38,628 nt of DNA from UBA11524 sp965646445 (lineage in GTDB: Bacteria; Bacillota; Clostridia; Christensenellales; Aristaeellaceae). The number at the start of each line of letters is the position of its first letter. Position 1 is the stretch's first letter. Under the pieces are notes generated by a model, which did no database searches, was not told the DNA's origin, and saw only the letters and a list, made by a program, of their open reading frames with translations. Below, one piece after another: positions 25,614 through 34,105 of this stretch. Location: positions 1 through 38,628 of the forward strand of contig CBFFZW010000042.1 of assembly GCA_965646445.1 (NCBI GenBank). Direction: 5' to 3'. Both the position numbers and the translations under genes were made by a program.

Positions 25614-27638
25614 GTGACTGAGAATATTCGCGCACTCAAGGATTACCAGTGGAACCGGGCGCATCATGCTGCCCGCCGTCCCCTGCCTGAGGGCATTGAG
25701 GCTGCCTACCGCAAGGCAGACATGCCGGACGTAACCCGTACAGCCGTCCGCCTGGAAACAGCGCTGGCCAATGAGATTCCTTGGATTGCTCCCGGTGAGA
25801 TCATCGCCTTCACCCGTACCCTGCCCAATCTGCCCCGCATTTTTGACGATGCGGAATGGGCGGAGATCACCGCGAAGCATTTCATCCATGAGCTGGGCAA
25901 TGTGAGCAACCTGTCCCCTGATTACGGCAGGATCATCCAGGAAGGTTTGCTGTCCATGCGGGAGCGGCTGGGTGACCATGCTGAGCACCAGGCGATGCGC
26001 CGATCCATGGATGCCCTGCTGGATCTGACTGCCCGTTATGAGCAGGCCGCCCGCGCCCAGGGATTGACCACGCTGGCCGATACCCTGGCGCGGGTGCCCG
26101 CCTACGGCGCGCGTACCTTCCGGGAGGCCCTGCAATCCCTGCGCATCCTGCACTACGCCATGTGGTGCGAGGGCGATTACCACAATACCCTGGGCCGCTT
26201 TGACCAGTACATGATGCCCTACCTGCAGGCTGACCTGGAAGCCGGGCGGGAAACGGAGGACAGCGCTTTCGAGCTGCTGGAAGCCTTCTTCCTGGCCTGC
26301 AATCGCGACAGCGATCTGTACCCAGGTATGCAGCAGGGCGACAACGGCCAGAGCATCGTACTGGGCGGCGTCACGCCTGATGGGCGCAACGGCTACAATC
26401 TGCTGTCCCGCATGTGCCTGCAGGCCTCCGCGGAGCTGCGGCTGATTGATCCCAAGATTAACCTGCGCGTGAACCGGGAAACGCCCCTTGAGGTCTACGC
26501 ACTGGGAACGGAGCTGACCAAGCTGGGCCTGGGCTTCCCCCAGTACGAGAACGATGATGTGGCCGTCCCTGCCCTGACGGCCCTGGGCTACAAGCCTGAG
26601 GACGCCCGTAACTACGCGATGGCCGCCTGCTGGGAGTTTATCATCCCCGGCAAGGGCATGGAAATCCCCAACATCGGCGCACTGCCCTTTGCCAACGTGG
26701 TGGACGGCATCATCCGTCAGCGCCTGACCGCCTGCGCGGACATGACCGTCCTGCAGGCGGACATCGAAAAGGAAATCTTCCGCAGCGTGCGGGAGACCCT
26801 GGCAGAGCGCAAGAACCTCTACATCATCCCTTCGCCTTTCATGTCCCTGTTCTTTGAAGGCTGCGTGGAGAAAGCACAGGATATTGCTCAGGGCTGCGTC
26901 TATAATAACTGGGGCCTGCACGGCACGGGCCTGGCCCCTGCGGCCGATATGCTGGCAGCGGTCGACCATGCGGTGTTCCACGGCGATGTGGCGGCGGAAA
27001 CCCTGCTGGCGGCCATGGAGGCCAACTTTGAGGGCTATGACGAGCTCCGTGACCTGCTGAAAAACCACTGCCCCAAGATGGGCAACGATGAGGATGCAGC
27101 GGATCAGTATGCCGCTTGGCTGCTGGATGCCTTCGCACGTTCCCTGGAGGGCCTGACCAACGAGCGGGGCGGTATCGTCCGTGCCGGTACGGGCTCGGCG
27201 ATGTACTACATCTTCCATGCCAACGAACTGGGCGCCACCGCGGACGGACGTGAGAAGGGCGTGCCGCTGCCGGCGAACTACGCGCCCTCGCTGAATATTC
27301 GTCTGAACGGCCCGGTATCGCTGATAAAGTCCTTCACCAAGCCTGACCTTGGCAAGACCATCAATGGCGGCCCGCTGACCATTGAATTCTCTGAAAGCGT
27401 ATTCACGCAGGAGGAGTCCATTGAGAAGGTTGCGCAGCTGGTGCAGCTGTTCATTCTGCGCGGCGGTCATCAGCTGCAGCTGAATACCGTTAACCGTGAG
27501 CGCCTGCTGGACGCCCAGAAGCATCCGGAACAGTACAGGAACCTCATTGTGCGTGTGTGGGGTTGGAGCGGATACTTTGTTGAACTGGACAAGTGCTATC
27601 AGGATCATATCATCCGCCGTGCCGAGCTGCTTGTGTAA
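25614..27638 (+). CDS. Short glycyl radical enzyme of unknown substrate (PFL-like superfamily)
   Basis: A 674-residue oxygen-sensitive radical enzyme, shorter than typical relatives (about 760-850). The PFL-like domain has NTLGRFDQYMMPYLQADLEA (191-210) and LRLIDPKINLRV. The candidate thiyl residue is Cys339 in AACWEF, with Glu341 two positions on; this Cys-x-Glu arrangement is seen in dehydratase/eliminase-type members and differs from the adjacent Cys-Cys of pyruvate formate-lyase. The C-terminal glycyl domain (ADGREKGVPLPANYAPS; QLQLNTVN) places the radical on Gly650 in RVWGWSGYF, an odd version of RVSGY. GTG start, with GGAGG eight bases upstream. Its activase follows 12 bases later. Placement among arabinosidases suggests a sugar-derived substrate; this is inference. 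Confidence 0.9.
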   Translation: MTENIRALKDYQWNRAHHAARRPLPEGIEAAYRKADMPDVTRTAVRLETALANEIPWIAPGEIIAFTRTLPNLPRIFDDAEWAEITAKHFIHELGNVSNLSPDYGRIIQEGLLSMRERLGDHAEHQAMRRSMDALLDLTARYEQAARAQGLTTLADTLARVPAYGARTFREALQSLRILHYAMWCEGDYHNTLGRFDQYMMPYLQADLEAGRETEDSAFELLEAFFLACNRDSDLYPGMQQGDNGQSIVLGGVTPDGRNGYNLLSRMCLQASAELRLIDPKINLRVNRETPLEVYALGTELTKLGLGFPQYENDDVAVPALTALGYKPEDARNYAMAACWEFIIPGKGMEIPNIGALPFANVVDGIIRQRLTACADMTVLQADIEKEIFRSVRETLAERKNLYIIPSPFMSLFFEGCVEKAQDIAQGCVYNNWGLHGTGLAPAADMLAAVDHAVFHGDVAAETLLAAMEANFEGYDELRDLLKNHCPKMGNDEDAADQYAAWLLDAFARSLEGLTNERGGIVRAGTGSAMYYIFHANELGATADGREKGVPLPANYAPSLNIRLNGPVSLIKSFTKPDLGKTINGGPLTIEFSESVFTQEESIEKVAQLVQLFILRGGHQLQLNTVNRERLLDAQKHPEQYRNLIVRVWGWSGYFVELDKCYQDHIIRRAELLV

Positions 27639-27650
27639 AGGATGAACGCG

Positions 27651-28499
27651 ATGGATGGCGTTGTATTTGACATCAAGGAGTTTGCCGTCTTTGACGGACC
27701 GGGCATCCGCACGACGGTTTTCATGAAGGGGTGTCCACTGCGATGCCAGTGGTGTCACAATCCTGAGGGGCTCTCGCCGCAGCCGCAGCTGATGGTCAGC
27801 AAGGCCGCGTGCACGGGCTGCGGCGCGTGCAAGGCCGTGTGTCCTTCGCCGGAACGATGCACGGCATGCGGCAAGTGCATCGCGGTGTGCCGCGGCGGAT
27901 TCCGCAAAATCGTGGGCCAGCATTGGTCGGCGGATGATCTGGCAAGCCGGCTGCTGAAGGACAGAGACGTGTATGCATTGGACGGAGGCGGCGTGACCTT
28001 TTCAGGCGGGGAACCGCTGATGCAGTGGCGCTTTGTCGAAGAGGTGATCGGGCGGCTGGATGGCGTGCATACTGCCATTGAGACGAGCGGTTTTGCGTCC
28101 GATAGTGTATTTTGCGCTGCGATGGATCGCTGCGATCTGATCATGCTGGACTGGAAAGTATCGGATCCCGACAAGCACAGACGGTATACCGGCGTGGATC
28201 AGGAACCGATTCGCCGTCATGCTGAAATGCTTGCCCGAGGGAACACGCCGTTCATCCTGCGTATGCCGATCATCCCGGGCGTGAATGATGAGCCTTCACA
28301 TTATGAGGTGGCGGCGCGGCTTGTTGCCGGTTCCGCGTCATTGCTGCGCGTGGAGCTGCTTCCGTATCAGCCTGCGGCAGGGGCCAAGTATGAGATGGTC
28401 GGTATGCAGTATGCGCCCCCGTGTGATGAGACCCGAACCCCGCAGTTTTATACGGACAGCTTCGATCGGCTGCATGTCCCGTGGAAACTCTTTCGATAA
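27651..28499 (+). CDS. Glycyl radical enzyme activating protein (radical SAM)
   Basis: A 282-residue activase that uses S-adenosylmethionine and a [4Fe-4S] cluster to make the glycyl radical on the adjacent enzyme. The radical-SAM motif CPLRCQWC uses Cys28, 32 and 35 after FDGPGIRTTVFMKG. A ferredoxin-like insert holds two CxxCxxCxxxC sets (54-64 and 70-80), as in activases of dehydratase-type enzymes; the second lacks the usual Pro after its last Cys. SAM-binding pieces are TFSGGEPLMQ and ETSGFA. The ATG at 27651 is preferred because AAAGGA lies eight bases upstream; an ATG at 27642 overlaps that site. It is surely co-transcribed with the radical enzyme. Confidence 0.95.
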   Translation: MDGVVFDIKEFAVFDGPGIRTTVFMKGCPLRCQWCHNPEGLSPQPQLMVSKAACTGCGACKAVCPSPERCTACGKCIAVCRGGFRKIVGQHWSADDLASRLLKDRDVYALDGGGVTFSGGEPLMQWRFVEEVIGRLDGVHTAIETSGFASDSVFCAAMDRCDLIMLDWKVSDPDKHRRYTGVDQEPIRRHAEMLARGNTPFILRMPIIPGVNDEPSHYEVAARLVAGSASLLRVELLPYQPAAGAKYEMVGMQYAPPCDETRTPQFYTDSFDRLHVPWKLFR

Positions 28500-28576
28500 C
28501 AGGCGCATGGCTGCGGACTGAACGCGGCAGCCTTTGTCGGTTGTGAGAAGAATCGGTCAAAACGAACCATAGACAG

Positions 28577-28617
28577 AATCCCCCTGATGGAAGCATCATG
28601 GTTTCATCAGGGGGATT
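28577..28617. repeat. 13-bp perfect inverted repeat after the activase gene
   Basis: AATCCCCCTGATG (28577-28589) is exactly complementary to 28605-28617, with a 15-base loop. No T-run follows on the plus strand, so termination would be factor-dependent; it may instead protect the 3' end of the upstream mRNA. A weaker GGCTGC/GCAGCC hairpin with TTTGT lies at 28509-28537. Confidence 0.7.
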
Positions 28618-28642
28618 CCAACTACAGGGAGATCCTATCAAT

Positions 28643-29437
28643 ATGCGGAAGGCGAGTGGGGCGCCCATGGTCAAAATGATATTTTTCGACATAGATGGCA
28701 CATTGATTGAAATGGGCAAAAAGCAGATGACAGCGCGCATGGAGGAAACGCTCATCCGCTTGAAAGAGAAGGGGATTCTGCTTTGCATCGCTACCGGGAG
28801 ACCGCTCAGGGAGGTTCCTTGCTTTAAGCGGGTACAGTTCGATGCTTATTTGACTTTCAATGGTTCCTATTGCCGCAATCAAAAGGAAGTGATCTACGCC
28901 AATCCGATCTTTCCCGAGGATGTGGATCAGGTGCTGGAAAACGCCGCCCATCGGCATCGGTATGTAGCGCTGGCGACCCTCCACGAAATGGGAGCAAACG
29001 GAAAAGACTCGAATTTGGAGGAGTACTTTGCCCATGCGAATCAGATCATTCGCGTTGCCAAGCATTTTGACCAGCTCAGGCGTCAGCCTGTTTACCAGAT
29101 GATGATCGCCTGTTCCCCGGATAAATATGGCCATTTTACGTCCAACACCAGGAATGTAACCATGACGTCCTGGTCTGTCAAGGCCGCCGACGTCATCCCC
29201 GCAAACGGTGGAAAGGGCGCCGCCGTGGAGAAGATGTTGGGCTATTATGGGATTTCGCCCGATGAAGCCATGGCCTTTGGAGACGGGAAAAACGACATCG
29301 AACTGCTGCGAACCGTCGGTATGGGCATCGCGATGGGGAATGCCTCGGATGAAGTCAAGCGCTGCGCCAAAGCGGTCTGTCCGTCGGTTGATGAAGATGG
29401 CATTTATCATTATTGTAAACAGCAGAAAATGATCTGA
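28643..29437 (+). CDS. Cof-type HAD-IIB phosphatase
   Basis: A 264-residue cytosolic phosphatase of the haloacid dehalogenase superfamily, type IIB cap. Motif I is FFDIDGTLIEMG with the nucleophile Asp; motif II is IATGRPLRE; motif III/IV is MAFGDGKNDIELLRTVGMGIAMGNA. Such enzymes hydrolyse sugar phosphates or flavin/pyridoxal phosphates; specificity cannot be read here. The ATG at 28643 has AGGGAG about ten bases upstream; an ATG at 28667 is a possible shorter start. Its place between the activase and the sugar symporter suggests a sugar-phosphate substrate, but the strong hairpin upstream may separate it from that transcript. Confidence 0.9.
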   Translation: MRKASGAPMVKMIFFDIDGTLIEMGKKQMTARMEETLIRLKEKGILLCIATGRPLREVPCFKRVQFDAYLTFNGSYCRNQKEVIYANPIFPEDVDQVLENAAHRHRYVALATLHEMGANGKDSNLEEYFAHANQIIRVAKHFDQLRRQPVYQMMIACSPDKYGHFTSNTRNVTMTSWSVKAADVIPANGGKGAAVEKMLGYYGISPDEAMAFGDGKNDIELLRTVGMGIAMGNASDEVKRCAKAVCPSVDEDGIYHYCKQQKMI

Positions 29438-29572
29438 GCGACTGCTGCGCGGCACCCAAAGCTGTGTTTTTGCCGCAGGTAAATTCATCCAACCATGATT
29501 GCGCCGTCAGCCGTGCATAATAGGCTTGACGCGCCACGCGGCGCGAATGATGGCACGGAAGGAATGAGCGCG

Positions 29573-30967
29573 GTGTCCGAGCAAGCGCGGCCCTTTGGCT
29601 TTCGGGATAAGCTGGGCTATCTCTTTGGCGACTTCGGCAATGATTTTACCTTTATTCTGTCTTCCAGCTTTCTGCTGAAATTCTATACCGACGTCATGGG
29701 CGTGCCCGCGGCGGTGGTGGGCGTGGTGATGATGATCGCCCGGTTTGTGGACGCCTTCACGGACGTGACCATGGGCCGCATCTGCGACAGAAGCCGGCTC
29801 ACGGCGGCGGGCAAGTTCAAGCCCTGGATCCTGCGGATGTGCGGCCCCGTGGCCATCGCCTCCTTCCTGATTTATCAGAGCGGGCTGGCAGGAATGCCCA
29901 TGGCGGCGAAAATCGCCTATCTGGTGGTGACGTACATCCTGTGGGGCTCCATTTTTTACACCGCCATCAACATCCCTTATGGTTCCATGGCCTCCGCCAT
30001 CTCCCCGGAGCCCGGCGACCGCCAGTCCCTGTCCACTTACCGTTCCATGGGCGGTATGCTGGCCGGAACCGTCATCGGCGCGGTGGTGCCCATGGTGGCC
30101 TACCGTGACGTGAACGGTCAGGCGGTGCTGGACGGCGGGACGTTTACCCTGATCGCGGGGATCTTCTCCGTGCTGGCGGTGGGCTGCTACCTCCTGTGCT
30201 ATACGCTGGTAACCGAGCGCGTCCGCCCTCAGGAGACCCCGAAGAGCAAGCAGCCTTCCACCTGGATGATGCTGAAGAACGCGGCGTCCAACCGGTCGCT
30301 GATTTCCATCATCGTGGCCTCCATCCTGATGCTGCTGGCACAGCTGACCATCCAGTCCATGGCCAACTATGTCTATCCGAACTACTACAACAGCCCCGAG
30401 GCTCAGGCGGCGTCCACCTTCCTGATGCTGGGCGCGATGGCTGTGGCCGCGGCCGTGGCCAAACCGCTGGCCCGGCGCTTCGGCAAGACGGAGATCAGCG
30501 CTGCCACCAATGCCCTGGCCGCGCTGGTTTCGCTGGGGCTGTTCTTCTTCCGCCCGGCGAACGTGTGGGTCTATGTGGCCATCCAAACGCTGAATTGGGT
30601 GGGCCTGGGCGTCTTTGCCATGGTGTCCTGGGCGCTGATTACCGACGTGATCGACGATGCGGAGGTCAAAAACGGTATCCGGGAGGACGGCACGGTCTAC
30701 GCGCTGTATTCCTTTGCCCGGAAGCTGGGCCAGGCGGCGTCCGCAGGCCTGACGGGCGGGCTGCTGACCCTGATCGGCTACGACCAGGCCACGGCCTTCG
30801 AGCCGGGGGTCGTCAATGGGATCTACGGTATCGCGGCGCTGGTGCCCGCCCTGGGCTTCGGCCTGCTGGCGGCGGTATTGTGGTGGTGGTATCCCCTGCG
30901 CAAGGCCGTGGTGGAGCGCAACGTGGCCACGCTGAAGCGCAAGCGGGAAAAGGGAAATCAGGAGTGA
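29573..30967 (+). CDS. GPH-family (MelB-like) sugar symporter
   Basis: A 464-residue, 12-helix cation-coupled sugar transporter of the glycoside-pentoside-hexuronide family. The cation-site region FGDFGNDFTF in helix 1 and the signature DAFTDVTMGRICDRS between helices 2 and 3 are present, as is the mid-protein loop rich in Lys (ERVRPQETPKSKQPST). The GTG at 29573 is chosen because GGAAGGA lies nine bases upstream; the ATG at 29564 abuts that site. It probably imports short glycosides for the GH2 enzyme encoded 31 bases downstream. Confidence 0.92.
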   Translation: MSEQARPFGFRDKLGYLFGDFGNDFTFILSSSFLLKFYTDVMGVPAAVVGVVMMIARFVDAFTDVTMGRICDRSRLTAAGKFKPWILRMCGPVAIASFLIYQSGLAGMPMAAKIAYLVVTYILWGSIFYTAINIPYGSMASAISPEPGDRQSLSTYRSMGGMLAGTVIGAVVPMVAYRDVNGQAVLDGGTFTLIAGIFSVLAVGCYLLCYTLVTERVRPQETPKSKQPSTWMMLKNAASNRSLISIIVASILMLLAQLTIQSMANYVYPNYYNSPEAQAASTFLMLGAMAVAAAVAKPLARRFGKTEISAATNALAALVSLGLFFFRPANVWVYVAIQTLNWVGLGVFAMVSWALITDVIDDAEVKNGIREDGTVYALYSFARKLGQAASAGLTGGLLTLIGYDQATAFEPGVVNGIYGIAALVPALGFGLLAAVLWWWYPLRKAVVERNVATLKRKREKGNQE

Positions 30968-30998
30968 TCCTGTGGAATCATCGGAAAGAGGTGCGGTT

Positions 30999-33239
30999 AT
31001 GCGCGAAATTGTCAGCCTGAACCACAAGTGGGCCTTCACCAAGGAGGAGCTGCCCGACCCGGGCCAAATGCCCCGGGTGCCTTACTGGGTGAACCTGCCC
31101 CATACCTGGAACGCCATTGACGGCCAGGACGGCGGCGGGGATTACCATCGGGGCGCCTGCTGGTATGTCAAGGAGCTGGCCCTGGAGGAGCTGCCGCGGG
31201 CGCGGCGGTACTACCTGGAATTCCTGGGCGCCAACGCCTCGGCGGCGGTGTATGTCAACGGCCGCATGCTGGCCCGGCATGACGGCGGGTACAGCACCTG
31301 GCGGGTGGAGGTGACCCAGGCCCTTCAGGCGCGGAATGTGCTGGCGGTGCGGGTGGACAACAGCGAGGGAGAACAGGTCTATCCGCAAATGGCGGACTTC
31401 ACCTTCTACGGCGGGCTGTACCGGGATGTCAGGATGATCTGCGTGGGCGAGTCTCACTTTGACCTGATGTACTTCGGCAGTCCGGGCATCGCGGTCACGC
31501 CGGAGGTCGTCGGTCAGGACGCGGATGTCCGCGTGCAGGTGCATCTGACGGACGAAAAGCCGGGGCAGAAGCTGCGCTTTGTGCTCCTGGACGCCCAGGG
31601 CAGGCGGCTGGCGGAGTCCACCGTTGACGCGGCCCAGCCCACCTGGGAGTCCAGCATCCGCCAGCCTCGCCTGTGGCGGGGGCGGCGGGATCCCTATCTG
31701 TACACGGTGCAGGCCGAGCTGCTGGAGGATGGCGAGGCCATCGACCGGGTAAGCGCCCGCTTTGGCTGCCGTAGCTTCCGCATTGACCCGGACGCGGGCT
31801 TCATCCTCAATGGCGAGCGGTATCCCCTGCGGGGCGTGAGCCGCCATCAGGATCGGTGGGGGATCGGCAACGCGCTGCTGCCGGAGCATCACCGGGAGGA
31901 CATCGACCTCATTTGTGAAATGGGGGCCAATACCGTTCGCCTGGCCCATTACCAGCACGATCAGGCGTTCTACGATCTGTGCGACGAGCGGGGCCTGGTG
32001 GTCTGGGCGGAAATCCCCTACATCTCCAAGCATCTCCCGGAGGGCGTGGACAATACCCTCCAGCAGATGCGGGAGCTGATTGTGCAGAACTATAACCATC
32101 CCAGCATTGTGGTGTGGGGGCTGTCCAATGAGATCACCATGGGCGGGGAGGACGACCCGGGCATGGTGGAAAATCATCGCCGTCTCAACGATCTGTGCCA
32201 TGCCCTGGACAAGACCCGGCCCACCACCATGGCTGTCCTGAGCATGTGCGACATCCACGCGCCCTACATCCGCATCCCGGACACGGTGGCGTACAACCAT
32301 TACTTCGGCTGGTACGGCGGGGAAACGAGCATGAACGGCCCCTGGTTCGACCGCTTCCACCGGGAATTTCCCGACATCCCCATCGGCCTGAGCGAATATG
32401 GCTGCGAGGCGCTGAACTGGCATTCCTCCCAGCCCATCCAGGGCGACTATACCGAGGAATATCAGGCCTACTACCACGAGGAGCTGATCCGGCAGATTGC
32501 CGAGCGGCCCTATCTGTGGGCCACCTATGTGTGGAACATGTTTGACTTCGGCGCGGACAACCGTTCCGAGGGCGGGGAGAACGGCCAGAATCACAAGGGG
32601 CTGGTGACCTTCGACCGGCGCTACAAAAAGGACGCCTTCTATGCCTACAAGGCGTGGCTGAGCGACGAGCCCTTTGTCCACATTGCCGGAAAGCGCTATG
32701 TGGATCGTGTTGAGCCTGTCACGCAGGTGACGGTCTATTCCAATCAGCCGGAGGTGGAGCTGCTGGTCAATGGGCGCAGCCTGGGCAAGCAGCGGCGGGA
32801 GGATCACTTCTTCCGCTTTGAGGTGCCCAACCAGGGCGTCAGCCTCCTGACGGCCCAGGCGGGGAAGTGCCGGGACGAGAGCCGCATCCGCAAGGTGGAA
32901 ACCTTCAACGAAAGCTATCGACTCCGGGAGAAGGGCGCGGTGCTGAACTGGTTTGACGTGGAAGCCCCGGAAGGCTATTTCTCTCTCCAGGACAAGGTGA
33001 GCGACATTCAGCGCAATCCCCAGGGCTCCGTGGTGCTGGGCCAGCTGATGAAGCAGATGGTCAGCAACCTGGAGGGCAAGGGGCCCGCGGGCTTCGAGAT
33101 GTCCCCGGCGATGATGGAAATGATGGGCGCCTTCACTGTGCTGCGCCTGACAAGCCTGATGGGCGCCGGCGGCGCGAAGGTGACGCGGGAACAGCTCCTT
33201 GCGCTCAACGCCCAGCTCAACCGCATCCCCAAGGCGTGA
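30999..33239 (+). CDS. GH2-family glycoside hydrolase (beta-galactosidase-like)
   Basis: 746 residues, no signal peptide, cytosolic. A jelly-roll sugar-binding domain (about 1-150; PHTWNAIDGQDGGGDYHRGA), an immunoglobulin-like domain (about 150-262) and a TIM barrel (about 265-560) are in GH2 order. The acid/base is Glu378 in VVWGLSNEIT and the nucleophile Glu466 in IGLSEYGCEA. Residues about 640-746 form an extra C-terminal segment with Met-rich helices (MSPAMMEMMGAFTVLRL) found in some clostridial GH2 proteins. GAGGTG lies five bases before the ATG at 30999. A beta-galactosidase or related exo-glycosidase, working on sugars brought in by the adjacent symporter. Confidence 0.92.
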   Translation: MREIVSLNHKWAFTKEELPDPGQMPRVPYWVNLPHTWNAIDGQDGGGDYHRGACWYVKELALEELPRARRYYLEFLGANASAAVYVNGRMLARHDGGYSTWRVEVTQALQARNVLAVRVDNSEGEQVYPQMADFTFYGGLYRDVRMICVGESHFDLMYFGSPGIAVTPEVVGQDADVRVQVHLTDEKPGQKLRFVLLDAQGRRLAESTVDAAQPTWESSIRQPRLWRGRRDPYLYTVQAELLEDGEAIDRVSARFGCRSFRIDPDAGFILNGERYPLRGVSRHQDRWGIGNALLPEHHREDIDLICEMGANTVRLAHYQHDQAFYDLCDERGLVVWAEIPYISKHLPEGVDNTLQQMRELIVQNYNHPSIVVWGLSNEITMGGEDDPGMVENHRRLNDLCHALDKTRPTTMAVLSMCDIHAPYIRIPDTVAYNHYFGWYGGETSMNGPWFDRFHREFPDIPIGLSEYGCEALNWHSSQPIQGDYTEEYQAYYHEELIRQIAERPYLWATYVWNMFDFGADNRSEGGENGQNHKGLVTFDRRYKKDAFYAYKAWLSDEPFVHIAGKRYVDRVEPVTQVTVYSNQPEVELLVNGRSLGKQRREDHFFRFEVPNQGVSLLTAQAGKCRDESRIRKVETFNESYRLREKGAVLNWFDVEAPEGYFSLQDKVSDIQRNPQGSVVLGQLMKQMVSNLEGKGPAGFEMSPAMMEMMGAFTVLRLTSLMGAGGAKVTREQLLALNAQLNRIPKA

Positions 33240-33272
33240 GGAATATCCAAAATCTTCGATGGCATCACCAAA

Positions 33273-33299
33273 AGGCCGTCTGCGCTTGACAGACGGCCT
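33273..33299. terminator. Probable bidirectional terminator after the GH2 gene
   Basis: AGGCCGTCTG (33273-33282) pairs with CAGACGGCCT (33290-33299) around a 7-base loop. The minus strand continues with TTTTGG and the plus strand has only a weak T-content, so it may serve both the GH2 gene and the converging XRE gene. Confidence 0.65.
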
Positions 33300-33409
33300 C
33301 TCAATATGTCATTATGGTGTAAATAATTAAAAAACGGCAAATTTCAAAAGGCCCGCCGCTCCATCGGAAAAAATGGGCGGCGTGGAATGGTCAAACGATG
33401 ACCGCTGCC

Positions 33410-33745
33410 TTAGTCGTCCCAGTGACGCAGGGTCTCCTGAGCAAGGCGCAGGAACTCCGTCAGCCGAGCGCGCGTCTCAGGGGTGATCCCGTCCGGGGTC
33501 TTGCAGTCAAGATGGTGCAGACTGGCGCTGAGAAAATACTCCGGCGCAACCTGCAGGGTGTTGCACATCGTGACCAGGGTTTCCAGGCTGGCCACGCGGG
33601 TGCCGCGCTCAATATGCCCCAAGAAAGAAGCGGAGATACCGAGCTTCTCGGCCAATTCCTCCTGCGTAAGCTTCTTCTGACGCCGCAGCAGCCTCACGCG
33701 CTCGCCAAGGTCAGTGTAGTTCATTTTCGTGTTCGTGTTCGCCAT
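33410..33745 (-). CDS. XRE-family helix-turn-helix regulator
   Basis: A 111-residue DNA-binding protein. The Cro/CI-type helix-turn-helix occupies about 12-66 (LGERVRLLRRQKKLTQEELA, KLGISASFLGHIERGTRVAS); the tail (about 67-111) is helical and may dimerise. GGGAGG lies eight bases before the ATG at 33745. It is divergent from the zinc-ribbon gene, with palindromes in the space between, so autoregulation and control of that neighbour are plausible. Confidence 0.88.
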   Translation of the reverse strand: MANTNTKMNYTDLGERVRLLRRQKKLTQEELAEKLGISASFLGHIERGTRVASLETLVTMCNTLQVAPEYFLSASLHHLDCKTPDGITPETRARLTEFLRLAQETLRHWDD

Positions 33746-33822
33746 GATTCGCGCCTCCCGCAAGATTTGATATCACCCTTGTATTGTACTTCATTTGGCA
33801 AAACTTATACACACACCAAAAG

Positions 33823-33840
33823 AATTGTTACAAGACAATT
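33823..33840. promoter_or_regulatory. Inverted repeat upstream of the XRE gene
   Basis: AATTGT (33823-33828) and ACAATT (33835-33840) form a perfect inverted repeat with a 6-base spacer, about 80 bases from the XRE start. Size and spacing suit a helix-turn-helix dimer; possible operator. Confidence 0.4.
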
Positions 33841-33965
33841 TGTACATTTGTCGAATAATTTTTATATGCGCTGTCACATGCCGAAAATGCTATTGTTAGA
33901 AATTCAAAATTCTGGAAGGAAACCAAAAGAAATTTTTCGTCAGGGCTGTACATTTGGCATGGGCC

Positions 33966-33980
33966 ATGCTATAATAGCAT
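33966..33980. promoter_or_regulatory. 15-bp palindrome covering a -10 box
   Basis: ATGCTAT-A-ATAGCAT is a perfect palindrome that contains TATAAT (33970-33975), the likely -10 of the zinc-ribbon gene; the -35 (near TGTACA) is poor. A second palindrome, GCATGG-G-CCATGC, overlaps it on the left (33957-33969). Together they look like an operator placed on a promoter. Confidence 0.5.
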
Positions 33981-34105
33981 CTGTAATCCAGCCGGGTATG
34001 CAAGGTTCATTCCTCCTTTGGTTGTCAAACATAACCAAGTCGGGAACCCTGGAACATCTTGAATGGCGTCGGTATGGGTGACAATTTTTGAGGAGGTTTT
34101 CCACC

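Noticed and set aside
25614..27638. Annotation as pyruvate formate-lyase (formate C-acetyltransferase).
   Set aside because: No adjacent Cys-Cys pair; the Cys-x-Glu loop, short length and genome context fit a different reaction.
24024..27923. A 1299-codon open frame on the minus strand across the GH51 and radical-enzyme genes.
   Set aside because: It is antisense to two clearly conserved enzymes. In GC-rich DNA with strong third-position bias such mirror frames are expected, and its translation is low-complexity without domains.
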